Below, piece by piece: positions 1 through 8,211 of a stretch of 41,097 nucleotides of DNA. Where the stretch lies: NCBI GenBank assembly GCA_002392545.1, contig DGHF01000207.1, forward strand, positions 1 to 41,097, read 5' to 3'. The stretch is from Ruminococcus sp. UBA3855 (GTDB taxonomy: Bacteria; Bacillota; Clostridia; Oscillospirales; Ruminococcaceae). Every line of letters starts with the position of its first letter. Position 1 is the stretch's first letter. Both the position numbers and the translations under genes were made by a program. A model generated the notes under the pieces. It did not search any database and had not been told where the DNA came from. It saw nothing but the letters and a program-made list of their open reading frames with translations.

Positions 1-260
1 TCCGGAATGTAGATATTCTTTATACTTCCCTCTGAAATCGCTCCCCTTAGATAGCTCCTGATTTTAAAGCCTGCCCTGTCGGAATCCGTCAGAATCAATA
101 TACCTGTCGTTTTCGCATACCATCTAATCAATTCCAGCTTTTCAGGGTCTTTAAAAATGTGAAATCCGTGGGTTGGGATGATGACCGCTTTTACCAATGA
201 ATCTAATTTGATTTTGTCATACTTTCCTTCTACTATGATTGCTTGCTTGATTTGGAGCAT
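1..260 (-). CDS. Toprim-domain protein, ribonuclease M5-like (partial, C-terminus outside window)
   Basis: Reading leftward from an ATG at 258-260, the frame stays open to the window edge and gives about 86 residues. It begins MLQIKQAIIVEGKYDKIKL and later has ILILTDSDRAGFKIRSYL. The early VEG glutamate and the later DxD are the metal-binding signature of the Toprim fold. This spacing and the short N-terminus resemble ribonuclease M5 (5S rRNA maturation) and its DUF4093-bearing relatives in Ruminococcaceae, rather than a primase or topoisomerase. The AGGAGGTGA ribosome binding site (266-274) lies across the holA stop codon, so the gene is the distal member of the alaS-holA operon. Because the C-terminal half is missing, true RNase M5 activity cannot be judged. 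Confidence 0.8.
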   Translation of the reverse strand, partial: MLQIKQAIIVEGKYDKIKLDSLVKAVIIPTHGFHIFKDPEKLELIRWYAKTTGILILTDSDRAGFKIRSYLRGAISEGSIKNIYIP

Positions 261-264
261 TTTT

Positions 265-1308
265 TCACCTCCTCAGCATTTCTACTATGGTTTTTTCAAA
301 TACTACCCTTTCATCTACTGCGCCTGAATACATCCGCTGTTCTGCATCCCTCAACAGGCAAAGGCATTTCGTCAGATGCTCCGACGTTTCTCCCATGCTG
401 TTGCGGAATGCATTCTCTACTGCAAAACGCATTTTATAAGAAAAATCGCTCATCACATCATCTACCGTTTTCCCTGACTGCTTCGCTATGACTGCCCTCT
501 GTATGTCTATCATACTTCCGGCTATGGTTGCCATCAAGTACGGCATTTCTACCCGCATTGATAATAATTCGTCGACTGCTTTCATGGCATCATTCGCCTT
601 GTGCCGTAAGACGGCATTCGTTAAGGCGTAAACCGTCGTTTCCAGCTGGGGCGTGACAAGCTCCTGTATCATCTGCATGGTGATTTCTCCGCCGTCTGCA
701 TATGCACACAGCTTACTCATCTCCTGCTGCATCTGCAATGACTGACAATTGCACTGCTCTGCAAGCGTGACTGCTGTCGGCTTTTCCATTGTACAACCGT
801 TTTTCTTTGCTATTGCCATTAAATCTGTCGCTGTCTGGCTGACGGTCTTCGGCTCGGTACAGCATACAATCCCCTTTTTCCCGATATAATCAATCAGCGT
901 TTTGTTTTTCGCTGTCGGCTTTTTGTTCTTGCCTGTCTTGCCTCCATAAATGTCAAAGCCTGTCACGTCAAATATGATGATTGTCTGCTCTGCAACGTGC
1001 TCTGCTATACTCCTGACCGCTTTCCGCACGTCCTCCCGAACTGATTCCATGTTCAAATCATGTATCCAGATACAGTTATAATCTGAAAACATCGGGCATA
1101 ATTCCGCTTCGTCGGCAAGGATGCTCACGTCAAGGGCTGTGCCGTCAAATTTTGTCACGCTGTCCGGCTCTCCGCCTGTTACAGCTTTGATGATTTTCCT
1201 CGTGCATTGCTCTGCCTGAAAAATATCGCTTCCATAACAGTAGTACAGATTCGAAAAGTGCTTCCCTTTCAAATGCTCGTTCAAACCTCTTATATCAAGT
1301 ACTGGCAT
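265..1308 (-). CDS. holA: DNA polymerase III delta subunit (clamp-loader subunit)
   Basis: This 347-residue protein matches the HolA family in length and N-terminus: a short strand, then NLYYCYGSDIFQAEQCTRKI, where the family carries the degenerate nucleotide-site region. An acidic FDGTALDV region and the C-terminal helical collar domain follow. Delta opens the beta sliding clamp and works with delta-prime and tau/gamma at the replication fork. The start ATG has AAGGAG five bases upstream and lies inside the last codons of comEC (14-base overlap), so translation is probably coupled. The downstream Toprim gene starts four bases after the holA stop. Family assignment is from recognised sequence features. 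Confidence 0.88.
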   Translation of the reverse strand: MPVLDIRGLNEHLKGKHFSNLYYCYGSDIFQAEQCTRKIIKAVTGGEPDSVTKFDGTALDVSILADEAELCPMFSDYNCIWIHDLNMESVREDVRKAVRSIAEHVAEQTIIIFDVTGFDIYGGKTGKNKKPTAKNKTLIDYIGKKGIVCCTEPKTVSQTATDLMAIAKKNGCTMEKPTAVTLAEQCNCQSLQMQQEMSKLCAYADGGEITMQMIQELVTPQLETTVYALTNAVLRHKANDAMKAVDELLSMRVEMPYLMATIAGSMIDIQRAVIAKQSGKTVDDVMSDFSYKMRFAVENAFRNSMGETSEHLTKCLCLLRDAEQRMYSGAVDERVVFEKTIVEMLRR

Positions 1309-3379
1309 ATAATCTCCTTACTCGGCTTTTGCCGTCTGTTCTGATTGTGATTTCCAGATTGTTTTCACCTATGTATGTATGGCTGTCCTCTATGTAGGGG
1401 GTGCTTTCGTCAAGTATTATCATGATTCCGCTCTCCGTCAAGGGCTTTTCACTGTATCCAAATATCGTCAGTATTTCCGGCTGGTCGTCGTCCTCCAGTA
1501 ATCCACTTTTCGTACACAGATATTCAATTTCCCCATACTCAATCAACAGCTTTTCCGGTTCAGCTGTCACTTTCGCCCCGTGAAATAACATCTCTTTGTG
1601 TGTCATTTTCCGATATTCCCCAAATAATGCCGTTTCTTTCAAAATACAAATTTCCGGCTCAAAATATTGGCTGTATCGCTGGATATTCATTCTTGTCGGA
1701 TGCGATAAATATACTTCTTGCGCCGTCCTCGCTCCCTCTCTTGCAAGATACGCTGAGGCATATGATGCCCCCTGTGAGGAACTGCTCATGTCAAATATCA
1801 CGCTTTCGTCTCCGTTCGTCAGTACGATTGTACAATTCTTTCCGCTCCCTAATATGGCTATGCGTAAATCTTCATATTCATATGCGTGGAAAATCGCCGG
1901 AATGACTGCTGTCACGATTACTGTTATTATTGCTGTGATGGTTGTCAATTTTCGGCTCTTCCCCATCATGTGACATAAACATATCAATATTATTCCGGTC
2001 GTTATCAAAAATATCACTTTGCCTGAACCTGTTCCGGTATGCGTCCATGATAATTCTGAAATCTTCCCCGATATTCCAAGCACCCACTTTTCTATCACTT
2101 CTGCACTCAATAACAGCCACTCCGCAAATTTTCCCTTTGCTCCTATTAAAACCGCTGTCACTCCTAAACCCATTGCAATCATGCAGAGGGGTGTCAATAT
2201 TAAATTACTCAATGGTGCTATCAACGAAATTTCATTGAAATATACCGCACTTGCCGGAAGAACTGCCATAAATACCCAAAATCCTGAAATTACTTTTGCA
2301 AATATGCTCCGTATCGGTGTTTGTTCCTTTAGATTTTTCGTCATGTATGGTGCAATCATCCCTATGCCCATCGCTCCACTGCATGACAACCAAAATGATG
2401 CACTGTGAATGATAAACGGATTTTCTATGCCTAATATCAACATGGCTATGCTCAGGGATGTGGGGCTGTCCGGTGTCCTGAAAAATACCCCTGCTGACTG
2501 CCCTATCAATACCATGATGCACGCTCGCCTGACTGATACCGTTTCCCCTGCACATATCACAAACAACAGACATAATATTCCCAATACCCCAAATTTTACT
2601 CTTCTGTCTGCGTTCAGCCTTCCCAGTATCCATGCCACGATTACTGCTAAAAAATCCAGATGCAAGCCCGATACTGCCATGATGTGCCCGATTCCCATCC
2701 GATATAGTGCGCTCTTACTTTTGCCCGATAATCCCGATTTATCCCCGAATAACATTCCTGTCAACATGGATGCCGTTTCTCTCTCCATGCTGTCATGTAT
2801 CCGCTCTGTCATTGTGTTCCGCCATCTTCGAATGATGGTTCTTAAATCCGGCTTTTCGGGGGTGTAATACTCTTTCAGCTCCGCATCAAAGCCATATGTG
2901 AAAAATATTCCCTCTGAACGATAGTATTCTTCATTGTACAGATAGTTTCCTTTCGTTCGGGCTGGTGTGCCCTCAATTGTCAAAATATCACCGTAGAGAA
3001 ATTTCATGTACTCCAGCGAAACCGTCACTTTCGCTTTCACTCCGCTGTCAAAACTGCCGTCCAGTGTGTATGCTGTCCAATTGCTGTCAGATTCTGACAC
3101 GTTTATGATTTTGCCCGTGAATGTGCTCTTTTCCTCTGGTATCGACTTCATGAGATTTTCTGCCTCGAAATCTGCGTACCAATAGACACAGCACGCTGTC
3201 AGACATGACAACGTGCTGAGAAGTACATATTTCCACAAATCCCTACGCCATAACAATATTGCCCCTGCTGTCAGTGTCACCACTCCGCAGGCTATCGCCC
3301 ATAACTGCCTTACCACTATTGCTGATATTATTAAACCAGCAATAAACGGCACTCCTATGTATAACGCAGGTCGCTTCAT
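1295..3379 (-). CDS. comEC: ComEC/Rec2-type DNA uptake channel with degenerate C-terminal domain
   Basis: This 694-residue polytopic membrane protein has N-terminal hydrophobic helices, a DUF4131-like soluble segment (about 75-170), and a central competence domain carrying GIGHIMAVSGLHLDFLAVI (about 230-250), the hallmark of ComEC channels that import single-stranded DNA. Many membrane helices run to about residue 500. The last 190 residues occupy the place of the metallo-beta-lactamase-like domain. However, the usual DVGQGD is replaced by ILGSGKNCTIV, and the usual HxHxDH is replaced by LSHPTRMNIQRYSQ, so metal binding looks lost. The start ATG overlaps the stop of the phosphoribosyltransferase gene by one base (TAATG), and its ribosome site is weak, suggesting coupled translation. 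Confidence 0.88.
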   Translation of the reverse strand: MKRPALYIGVPFIAGLIISAIVVRQLWAIACGVVTLTAGAILLWRRDLWKYVLLSTLSCLTACCVYWYADFEAENLMKSIPEEKSTFTGKIINVSESDSNWTAYTLDGSFDSGVKAKVTVSLEYMKFLYGDILTIEGTPARTKGNYLYNEEYYRSEGIFFTYGFDAELKEYYTPEKPDLRTIIRRWRNTMTERIHDSMERETASMLTGMLFGDKSGLSGKSKSALYRMGIGHIMAVSGLHLDFLAVIVAWILGRLNADRRVKFGVLGILCLLFVICAGETVSVRRACIMVLIGQSAGVFFRTPDSPTSLSIAMLILGIENPFIIHSASFWLSCSGAMGIGMIAPYMTKNLKEQTPIRSIFAKVISGFWVFMAVLPASAVYFNEISLIAPLSNLILTPLCMIAMGLGVTAVLIGAKGKFAEWLLLSAEVIEKWVLGISGKISELSWTHTGTGSGKVIFLITTGIILICLCHMMGKSRKLTTITAIITVIVTAVIPAIFHAYEYEDLRIAILGSGKNCTIVLTNGDESVIFDMSSSSQGASYASAYLAREGARTAQEVYLSHPTRMNIQRYSQYFEPEICILKETALFGEYRKMTHKEMLFHGAKVTAEPEKLLIEYGEIEYLCTKSGLLEDDDQPEILTIFGYSEKPLTESGIMIILDESTPYIEDSHTYIGENNLEITIRTDGKSRVRRLYAST

Positions 3380-3921
3380 TAGTCCTTGAAAAACAGGGGG
3401 AGCGGGTCAAGATATATAATGTCCTCTCGGTTCGCTGCGTCGCCTTCTGCCAATACTGCCACTTTTCCGACAATTTCACCGCCGGACTGCTTCACAAGGG
3501 CTTCCAATGCTTTCAGGGATTCTCCTGTGCTGATTACATCATCTACGATTAAAACTCGCTTTCCCTTTAACAGCTCCGCTTTTTCACCATCCAAATGCAG
3601 GGTCTGTTCGTTCGCTGTCGTGATGGATTTTACCCTGACAGAAACAACGTCCTGCATATACAGCTTTATTGACTTTCTAGCAACTACATAATTCTTTCCG
3701 CTCTGTCTTGCCATTTCATACGCTAACGGTATGCCTTTGCTCTCCGCTGTGATGATAACATCAAATTCCGGACTCTTCGCTAACAGCTGTTCTGCACTCT
3801 TCACTGTAACTTCTACATCTGAAAACATGATAAATGCTGCTATGTCCAGCTTTTCATTGACAGCACATTTTTTCAGCTTCCTGTCCAGTCCGGCAATTTT
3901 CATTTCATAATATTCAGACAT
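3379..3921 (-). CDS. apt: Adenine phosphoribosyltransferase-like protein
   Basis: This 180-residue type I phosphoribosyltransferase has a PRPP-binding loop VLIVDDVISTGES at about residues 124-136, an upstream VIITAESKGIPLAYEMA segment, and YVVARK, a pattern typical of adenine phosphoribosyltransferases. Apt salvages adenine to AMP using PRPP in the cytoplasm. The N-terminus is slightly different from classical Apt, so a xanthine or other purine PRTase remains possible; I favour Apt. AAGGAG precedes the ATG by six bases. The gene lies 15 bases after the HIT gene and overlaps comEC by one base, within one operon. Confidence 0.78.
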   Translation of the reverse strand: MSEYYEMKIAGLDRKLKKCAVNEKLDIAAFIMFSDVEVTVKSAEQLLAKSPEFDVIITAESKGIPLAYEMARQSGKNYVVARKSIKLYMQDVVSVRVKSITTANEQTLHLDGEKAELLKGKRVLIVDDVISTGESLKALEALVKQSGGEIVGKVAVLAEGDAANREDIIYLDPLPLFFKD

Positions 3922-3936
3922 GGTTTACTCCTTATA

Positions 3937-4287
3937 TCAGCCCAGAGACTGCTTGCCCCAGCCCATCTTTGTACCTGCTAATACATGGAAATGCAGGTGC
4001 ATGACACTCTGTCCGGCATCTTCTCCGCAGTTGTTAATAATCCGATAGCTTTCAATATTCTCGTCTGCGGATACTTTTGCAATCGCTTCAAAAATTTTCT
4101 GGACTGCCTGTGAATTCTCTGGTGTTATCTTCTTCGCACAGCAAATATGCGTTTTCGGTACGAACAGATAGTGAATGGGTGCTATCGGCTGAATGTCCTT
4201 GAATGCGTATACATATTCGTCTTCGTATACTTTCGCTGAGGGGATTTCCCCTGCAATAATTTTACAGAATAAACAGTCTTTGTCCAT
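3937..4287 (-). CDS. HIT family nucleotide-binding protein (histidine triad)
   Basis: This 116-residue protein begins MDKDCLFCKIIAGEIPS and contains the histidine-triad loop MHLHFHVLAG near residues 97-106, the defining HxHxH active site of Hint-type phosphoramidases that hydrolyse AMP-lysine or AMP-NH2 bonds. The N-terminal Cys pair (CLFC) is common in bacterial Hint proteins and may bind zinc. Length is normal for the family. The ribosome site AAGGAG overlaps the TAA stop of alaS, and only 13 bases separate the genes, so it should be expressed from the alaS promoter. The physiological substrate cannot be told from sequence. Confidence 0.9.
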   Translation of the reverse strand: MDKDCLFCKIIAGEIPSAKVYEDEYVYAFKDIQPIAPIHYLFVPKTHICCAKKITPENSQAVQKIFEAIAKVSADENIESYRIINNCGEDAGQSVMHLHFHVLAGTKMGWGKQSLG

Positions 4288-4300
4288 TTGTTACAACTCC

Positions 4301-6928
4301 TTACTTGATAAATTCGGATACAATGCTTTCTAACTGGCTCAATGCTTCTTTCACAAGACTCTGGTCGCCGATTCCTGCCATTGCAGAATCAGGTCTTCCG
4401 CCTCCCTTGCCGTTTGTCAGGGATGCCAATTTCTTCACAATGTTTCCTGCGTGTGCGCCCTTTTCCTGTGCTGTCTTTGTCACTGCACAATAAAGCTGTC
4501 CCTTTTCTCCGCCAATTCCTGCTAATACTGCAATTACCGGCTTGTCGGTGCTCTTAATCTGGTCGCCCATCTTGCGCAACATATCTGCATTTGCGCCCTC
4601 TACGGTCGTGCCGATTACCTGAATGCCCTTCACTTCCTTGGCACTCTTGAAAAGGTCATCAATTGCACTGCCTGCCATCTTCTGGCGCAACGTCTCAACG
4701 GTCTTTTCCGTTTCCTTCAACTGTGCTGTCAATGCTACACACTTTGCAGGAAGTTCGCTCGGATTGTTCAGCTTCAATGCCTTGGCACTTTCATTGATGG
4801 TTGCTTGCATAGAGTTGATGAGTTCTAACACTCCTGCACCTGTCACGGCTTCAATTCTGCGCACACCAGATGCAACAGAACTTTCAGAAATGATTCTGAA
4901 TAAGCCAATATTCGCTGTGTTCGGTACGTGCGTACCTCCACAAAATTCTACTGATACATCTCCAGCCTTTACCACTCTGACAACATCACCGTACTTCTCG
5001 CCAAATAATGCCATTGCTCCTAATTTCCTTGCTTCGTCAATCGGCATTTCGTTTACTTCTACGGGTATGCCCTCCAAAATCCAGCTGTTGACAAGATTTT
5101 CCACTTTCTGAATTTCTTCGGTCGTCATGGCTGAAAAATGTGAGAAGTCAAATCTGCAAGCCTTATCATTTACCAGCTGTCCTGCCTGATGCACGTGCTC
5201 GCCTAATACCTGACGTAATGCCGACTGCAACAAGTGTGCGGATGTGTGGTTTCTCATTACGTTATTTCTGAACTTCTTGCAATACTTCGCTGTTACAGTG
5301 TTTCCAACGTTCAATACTCCGCTTTCCAGCTTGCCAAAATGCAGGAAATGTCCGTCTTCATCCTTTGTTACCGCACTTACTTTGAATACTCCGGAATCTG
5401 TATAAATCTTTCCATGGTCTGAAGCCTGTCCGCCACTCTCTGCATACAAGGGGGTCTTGTCGAGTACAATCACTGCATTTTCTCCCTCGCTGACTGTCTC
5501 GGTGATTTCCTGCTCCTTTACAATTGCCACAATCTGTGCGGATACCTCATTTTCAGTGTAGCCGACAAAATTCGTCTTTGGTACTTCCAATTTGATGGAA
5601 TTATCAGCCCATGAACTGCTTGCTTTGGATGCGTGGTCTGCTTTCGCCAATTCACGCTGTTTCTGCACTAATGCTCTATAACCCTCTTCGTCTACGTCAA
5701 ATCCACGCTCTCCGGCGATTTCTACCGTCAAATCAAAGGGGAATCCATAGGTATCAGCCAGCTTGAATACATCCTCGCCAGCCAATGTCTTGGTTTTCGC
5801 ATTGTCCATGACTTCATTTAACAGCTCCATGCCCTTGTCAATCGTCTTTGCAAAGGCTTCTTCTTCTACCTGAATGATTTTCTTGATACGAGCACGATGT
5901 TCCTCTAATTCAGGGTATGCGTTCTTGTTCTCGTCAATCACGGTGTCACAGACTTCATGCAGGAATGTGCCTTTAATGCCTATCATGCGCCCATGTCTTG
6001 CGGCACGTCTCAGCAGTCTTCTCAATACGTAGCCCCTGCCTTCGTTAGACGGTAACACCCCATCGCCTACCATGAAAGTCGTGCTTCTGATGTGGTCGGT
6101 GATAACTCTCAATGATACATCTGTATCATGGTTTTCATGATAGTTCACATTTGCAATTCTGGAAATGTGCTTCATGATGTTCTGCACCGTGTCAACCTCA
6201 AACAGGTTGTCAACGCCCTGCATGACACATGCTAATCTCTCCAAGCCCATGCCGGTATCAATGTTTTTGTGCTCCATCTCCGTGTATGTGCCGTTGCCAT
6301 CTGAATCAAACTGGCTGAATACCAGATTCCATACTTCTACAAATCTGTCACACTCACAGCCAACATGACAATCTGGTCTTCCACAGCCTTTTTCTGCGCC
6401 TCTATCAAAATAGATTTCTGAGCAGGGGCCGCAAGGTCCAGAACCGTGCTCCCAGAAATTGTCTTCTCTCCCCATGCGTACCATGTGGGAGGGGTCAACT
6501 CCGATTTCTTTTGTCCAGATGTCGTAGGCTTCGTCATCATCCTGAAATACGGAACAATGCAGTTTGTCAACCGGCAACTCTAAAACCTTGGTAAAGAATT
6601 CCCATGCCCAATTGATGGCTTCTCTCTTGAAATAGTCGCCAAATGAGAAGTTGCCCAACATTTCAAAATATGTGCCGTGTCTTGCGGTCTTTCCTACATT
6701 CTCAATGTCGGGGGTTCTGATGCACTTCTGACAGGTTGTCACTCTCACATTCGGCGGTACTGCCTGCCCTAAAAAATACTTCTTCAAAGGTGCCATTCCT
6801 GAGTTAATCAGCAAAAGGCTCTTGTCGCCCTGCGGTATCAGTGAGGAACTCGCCATTCGGGTATGTCCCTTACTCTCGAAAAATGAGAGGAACTGCTCTC
6901 GCAGGTCATTTAATCCACGCCATTCCAT
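4301..6928 (-). CDS. alaS: Alanyl-tRNA synthetase
   Basis: This 875-residue AlaRS is complete. It carries the class II catalytic core from the N-terminus (LREQFLSFFESKGH; the RHGTYFEMLGNFSFGDYFK motif 2 region), the editing domain with zinc-binding HTSAHLLQ and CGGTHV motifs in the second half, and a C-terminal oligomerisation domain ending in a glycine-rich GGKGGGRPDSAMAG block. It charges tRNA-Ala and clears mischarged Ser or Gly. An in-frame GTG exists at 6937, but GGAG (6937-6940) is spaced eight bases before the ATG at 6926-6928, so I place the start there, giving the family-typical MEWRGLNDLREQ. It is the first gene of the leftward operon and has its own strong promoter (6988-7016). Confidence 0.96.
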   Translation of the reverse strand: MEWRGLNDLREQFLSFFESKGHTRMASSSLIPQGDKSLLLINSGMAPLKKYFLGQAVPPNVRVTTCQKCIRTPDIENVGKTARHGTYFEMLGNFSFGDYFKREAINWAWEFFTKVLELPVDKLHCSVFQDDDEAYDIWTKEIGVDPSHMVRMGREDNFWEHGSGPCGPCSEIYFDRGAEKGCGRPDCHVGCECDRFVEVWNLVFSQFDSDGNGTYTEMEHKNIDTGMGLERLACVMQGVDNLFEVDTVQNIMKHISRIANVNYHENHDTDVSLRVITDHIRSTTFMVGDGVLPSNEGRGYVLRRLLRRAARHGRMIGIKGTFLHEVCDTVIDENKNAYPELEEHRARIKKIIQVEEEAFAKTIDKGMELLNEVMDNAKTKTLAGEDVFKLADTYGFPFDLTVEIAGERGFDVDEEGYRALVQKQRELAKADHASKASSSWADNSIKLEVPKTNFVGYTENEVSAQIVAIVKEQEITETVSEGENAVIVLDKTPLYAESGGQASDHGKIYTDSGVFKVSAVTKDEDGHFLHFGKLESGVLNVGNTVTAKYCKKFRNNVMRNHTSAHLLQSALRQVLGEHVHQAGQLVNDKACRFDFSHFSAMTTEEIQKVENLVNSWILEGIPVEVNEMPIDEARKLGAMALFGEKYGDVVRVVKAGDVSVEFCGGTHVPNTANIGLFRIISESSVASGVRRIEAVTGAGVLELINSMQATINESAKALKLNNPSELPAKCVALTAQLKETEKTVETLRQKMAGSAIDDLFKSAKEVKGIQVIGTTVEGANADMLRKMGDQIKSTDKPVIAVLAGIGGEKGQLYCAVTKTAQEKGAHAGNIVKKLASLTNGKGGGRPDSAMAGIGDQSLVKEALSQLESIVSEFIK

Positions 6929-6987
6929 TGTTATCACTCCAATTTTTAACTTTATCTATGGGGGATTCTCCCCACACATACACCTAT

Positions 6988-7016
6988 AGTATAACAGAAT
7001 TCCGGCAGAATGTCAA
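6988..7016 (-). promoter_or_regulatory. sigma70-type promoter of the alaS operon
   Basis: On the minus strand, TTGACA (7011-7016) and TATACT (6988-6993) are separated by exactly 17 bases, and a TG one base upstream of the -10 makes it an extended -10. Transcription should begin near 6981, giving a leader of about 50 bases that contains a small GGGGA-GAA-TCCCC hairpin (6961-6973). There is no room for a T-box. Confidence 0.85.
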
Positions 7017-7040
7017 GCTCTCCACCGGAATTTTGTTATA
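6990..7040. repeat. 16-base inverted repeat bracketing the alaS promoter
   Basis: The left arm TATAACAGAATTCCGG (6990-7005) and right arm CCGGAATTTTGTTATA (7025-7040) are complementary at 15 of 16 positions, with a 19-base centre. The centre holds the -35 box of the alaS promoter, the left arm overlaps the -10 box, and the right arm overlaps the stop codon of the LRR gene ending at 7036. No T-tract follows on either strand, so it is a poor intrinsic terminator. It could be an operator or a transcript-end hairpin. Confidence 0.75.
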
Positions 7041-8202
7041 GTTTCAATCTCTCTTCCACACTTTCAAATCCTAAATACTCCGCTTTGTAGTTCAATAACA
7101 GGGTCTGGATTTCCAGCGAACCCCCTTTCTGTGCCGATTCAATCGCATATTCTATGATGGGGTCAATCGCTTCTTTCGTGATAATTCTATCATTTAACAA
7201 AATGGAAATCGTTTCTACTTGCTTTTCGTCTATCAAAATTTTGATTGCTTCTGCAATATGGCTTTCTAAATATTCCCTGATTCTGGGGATTTCGTCATAA
7301 AAGCCGATTGCTACCGCCTGTTTGTACTGCTCCACTCGGATTTGCTCAAATGTGCCAAATGTTGGGTGCTGTAAGAAAAATGACAAATCTCTTTCAAGGG
7401 ATGCTTTTAACCATTCACCTTTCAGCACTACAATAAAACACTTCTCATTTTTGCGGAAAAATACTTTCTGTCCCGCATGAAAACAACATAAGCCCATTTC
7501 AATGGAAGTATGGGGAATGAATATTTTTGTTTTAGTAGTGTTTGGCAATGCACAATGCTTTATTTCTTTGACACTCTGCGGAATGATTACTTTTTCCAGA
7601 TTGTAACAACCATAAAATACATACTCTTCCATTGTTTGCAGATTTGAAGGTAAATTCAAAACTCCCTCTAAACCACATGACGAAAAAGCATATTGTCCAA
7701 TACTCTGCAAATTTTCGGGGAATGTGAATTTTTTCAGACTCTTACAATGTTCAAATGCATTATCTCCAATGTGTTTGATTGTTTCCGGCATTGTGATGAG
7801 CTTCAATTCCTTGCATTCACTGCATAATCCTGCACTGATTTCCTCTATTAAGGGCGGAATGGTAATTTCCTTGATTTTGCACCCTGCAAAGGCATATTTC
7901 CCTATTATTTGCAGATTCTCCGGCAATTGCATTTCTTTCAACGATTCACAATGATAAAACGCTTCCTCACCGATTTCTGTCACCGTTTCCGGAATGTTGA
8001 TTTTCTGCATATTCCAACAGTGGTAGAATGCTTTTCGCCCGATTCGCTTCACTCCGTTTGGAATGAATACCGATTCCAAACCGTAACAGTCAGAAAATGC
8101 CTTGTCTGCAATTTCTTCTACTCCTCTCGGAATGACCGCTTTCGTCTGACCTTCGTCGGGGATGTATCTCAATAAAATATTGTCTTTTATTTGAAATGCC
8201 AT
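7036..8202 (-). CDS. BspA-type leucine-rich-repeat protein (LRR_5), cytoplasmic
   Basis: This 388-residue protein has about nine units of roughly 23 residues of the form IPxxVxxIGxxAFxxCxxLxxV (about residues 20-235), the LRR_5/BspA-like repeat. It has no signal peptide, lipobox or membrane segment, unlike surface BspA proteins, so it is probably cytoplasmic. Residues from about 255 to the end form an all-helical region ending in GGSLEIQTLLLNYKAEYLGFESVEERLKL-type sequence (key residues E-I-Q, LL, YK, GFES, ER, L), shared with the next three LRR proteins. GAGGTG precedes the ATG and overlaps the stop of the upstream paralogue. It is the last gene of the tautomerase-maf-sugar transferase-LRR string. 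Function unknown; a protein-protein interaction role is inference. Confidence 0.85.
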   Translation of the reverse strand: MAFQIKDNILLRYIPDEGQTKAVIPRGVEEIADKAFSDCYGLESVFIPNGVKRIGRKAFYHCWNMQKINIPETVTEIGEEAFYHCESLKEMQLPENLQIIGKYAFAGCKIKEITIPPLIEEISAGLCSECKELKLITMPETIKHIGDNAFEHCKSLKKFTFPENLQSIGQYAFSSCGLEGVLNLPSNLQTMEEYVFYGCYNLEKVIIPQSVKEIKHCALPNTTKTKIFIPHTSIEMGLCCFHAGQKVFFRKNEKCFIVVLKGEWLKASLERDLSFFLQHPTFGTFEQIRVEQYKQAVAIGFYDEIPRIREYLESHIAEAIKILIDEKQVETISILLNDRIITKEAIDPIIEYAIESAQKGGSLEIQTLLLNYKAEYLGFESVEERLKL

Positions 8203-8211
8203 GATTTCACC

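Noticed and set aside
6929..7035. A T-box riboswitch before alaS
   Set aside because: The leader is only about 50 bases, with one small hairpin, too short for a T-box specifier and antiterminator.
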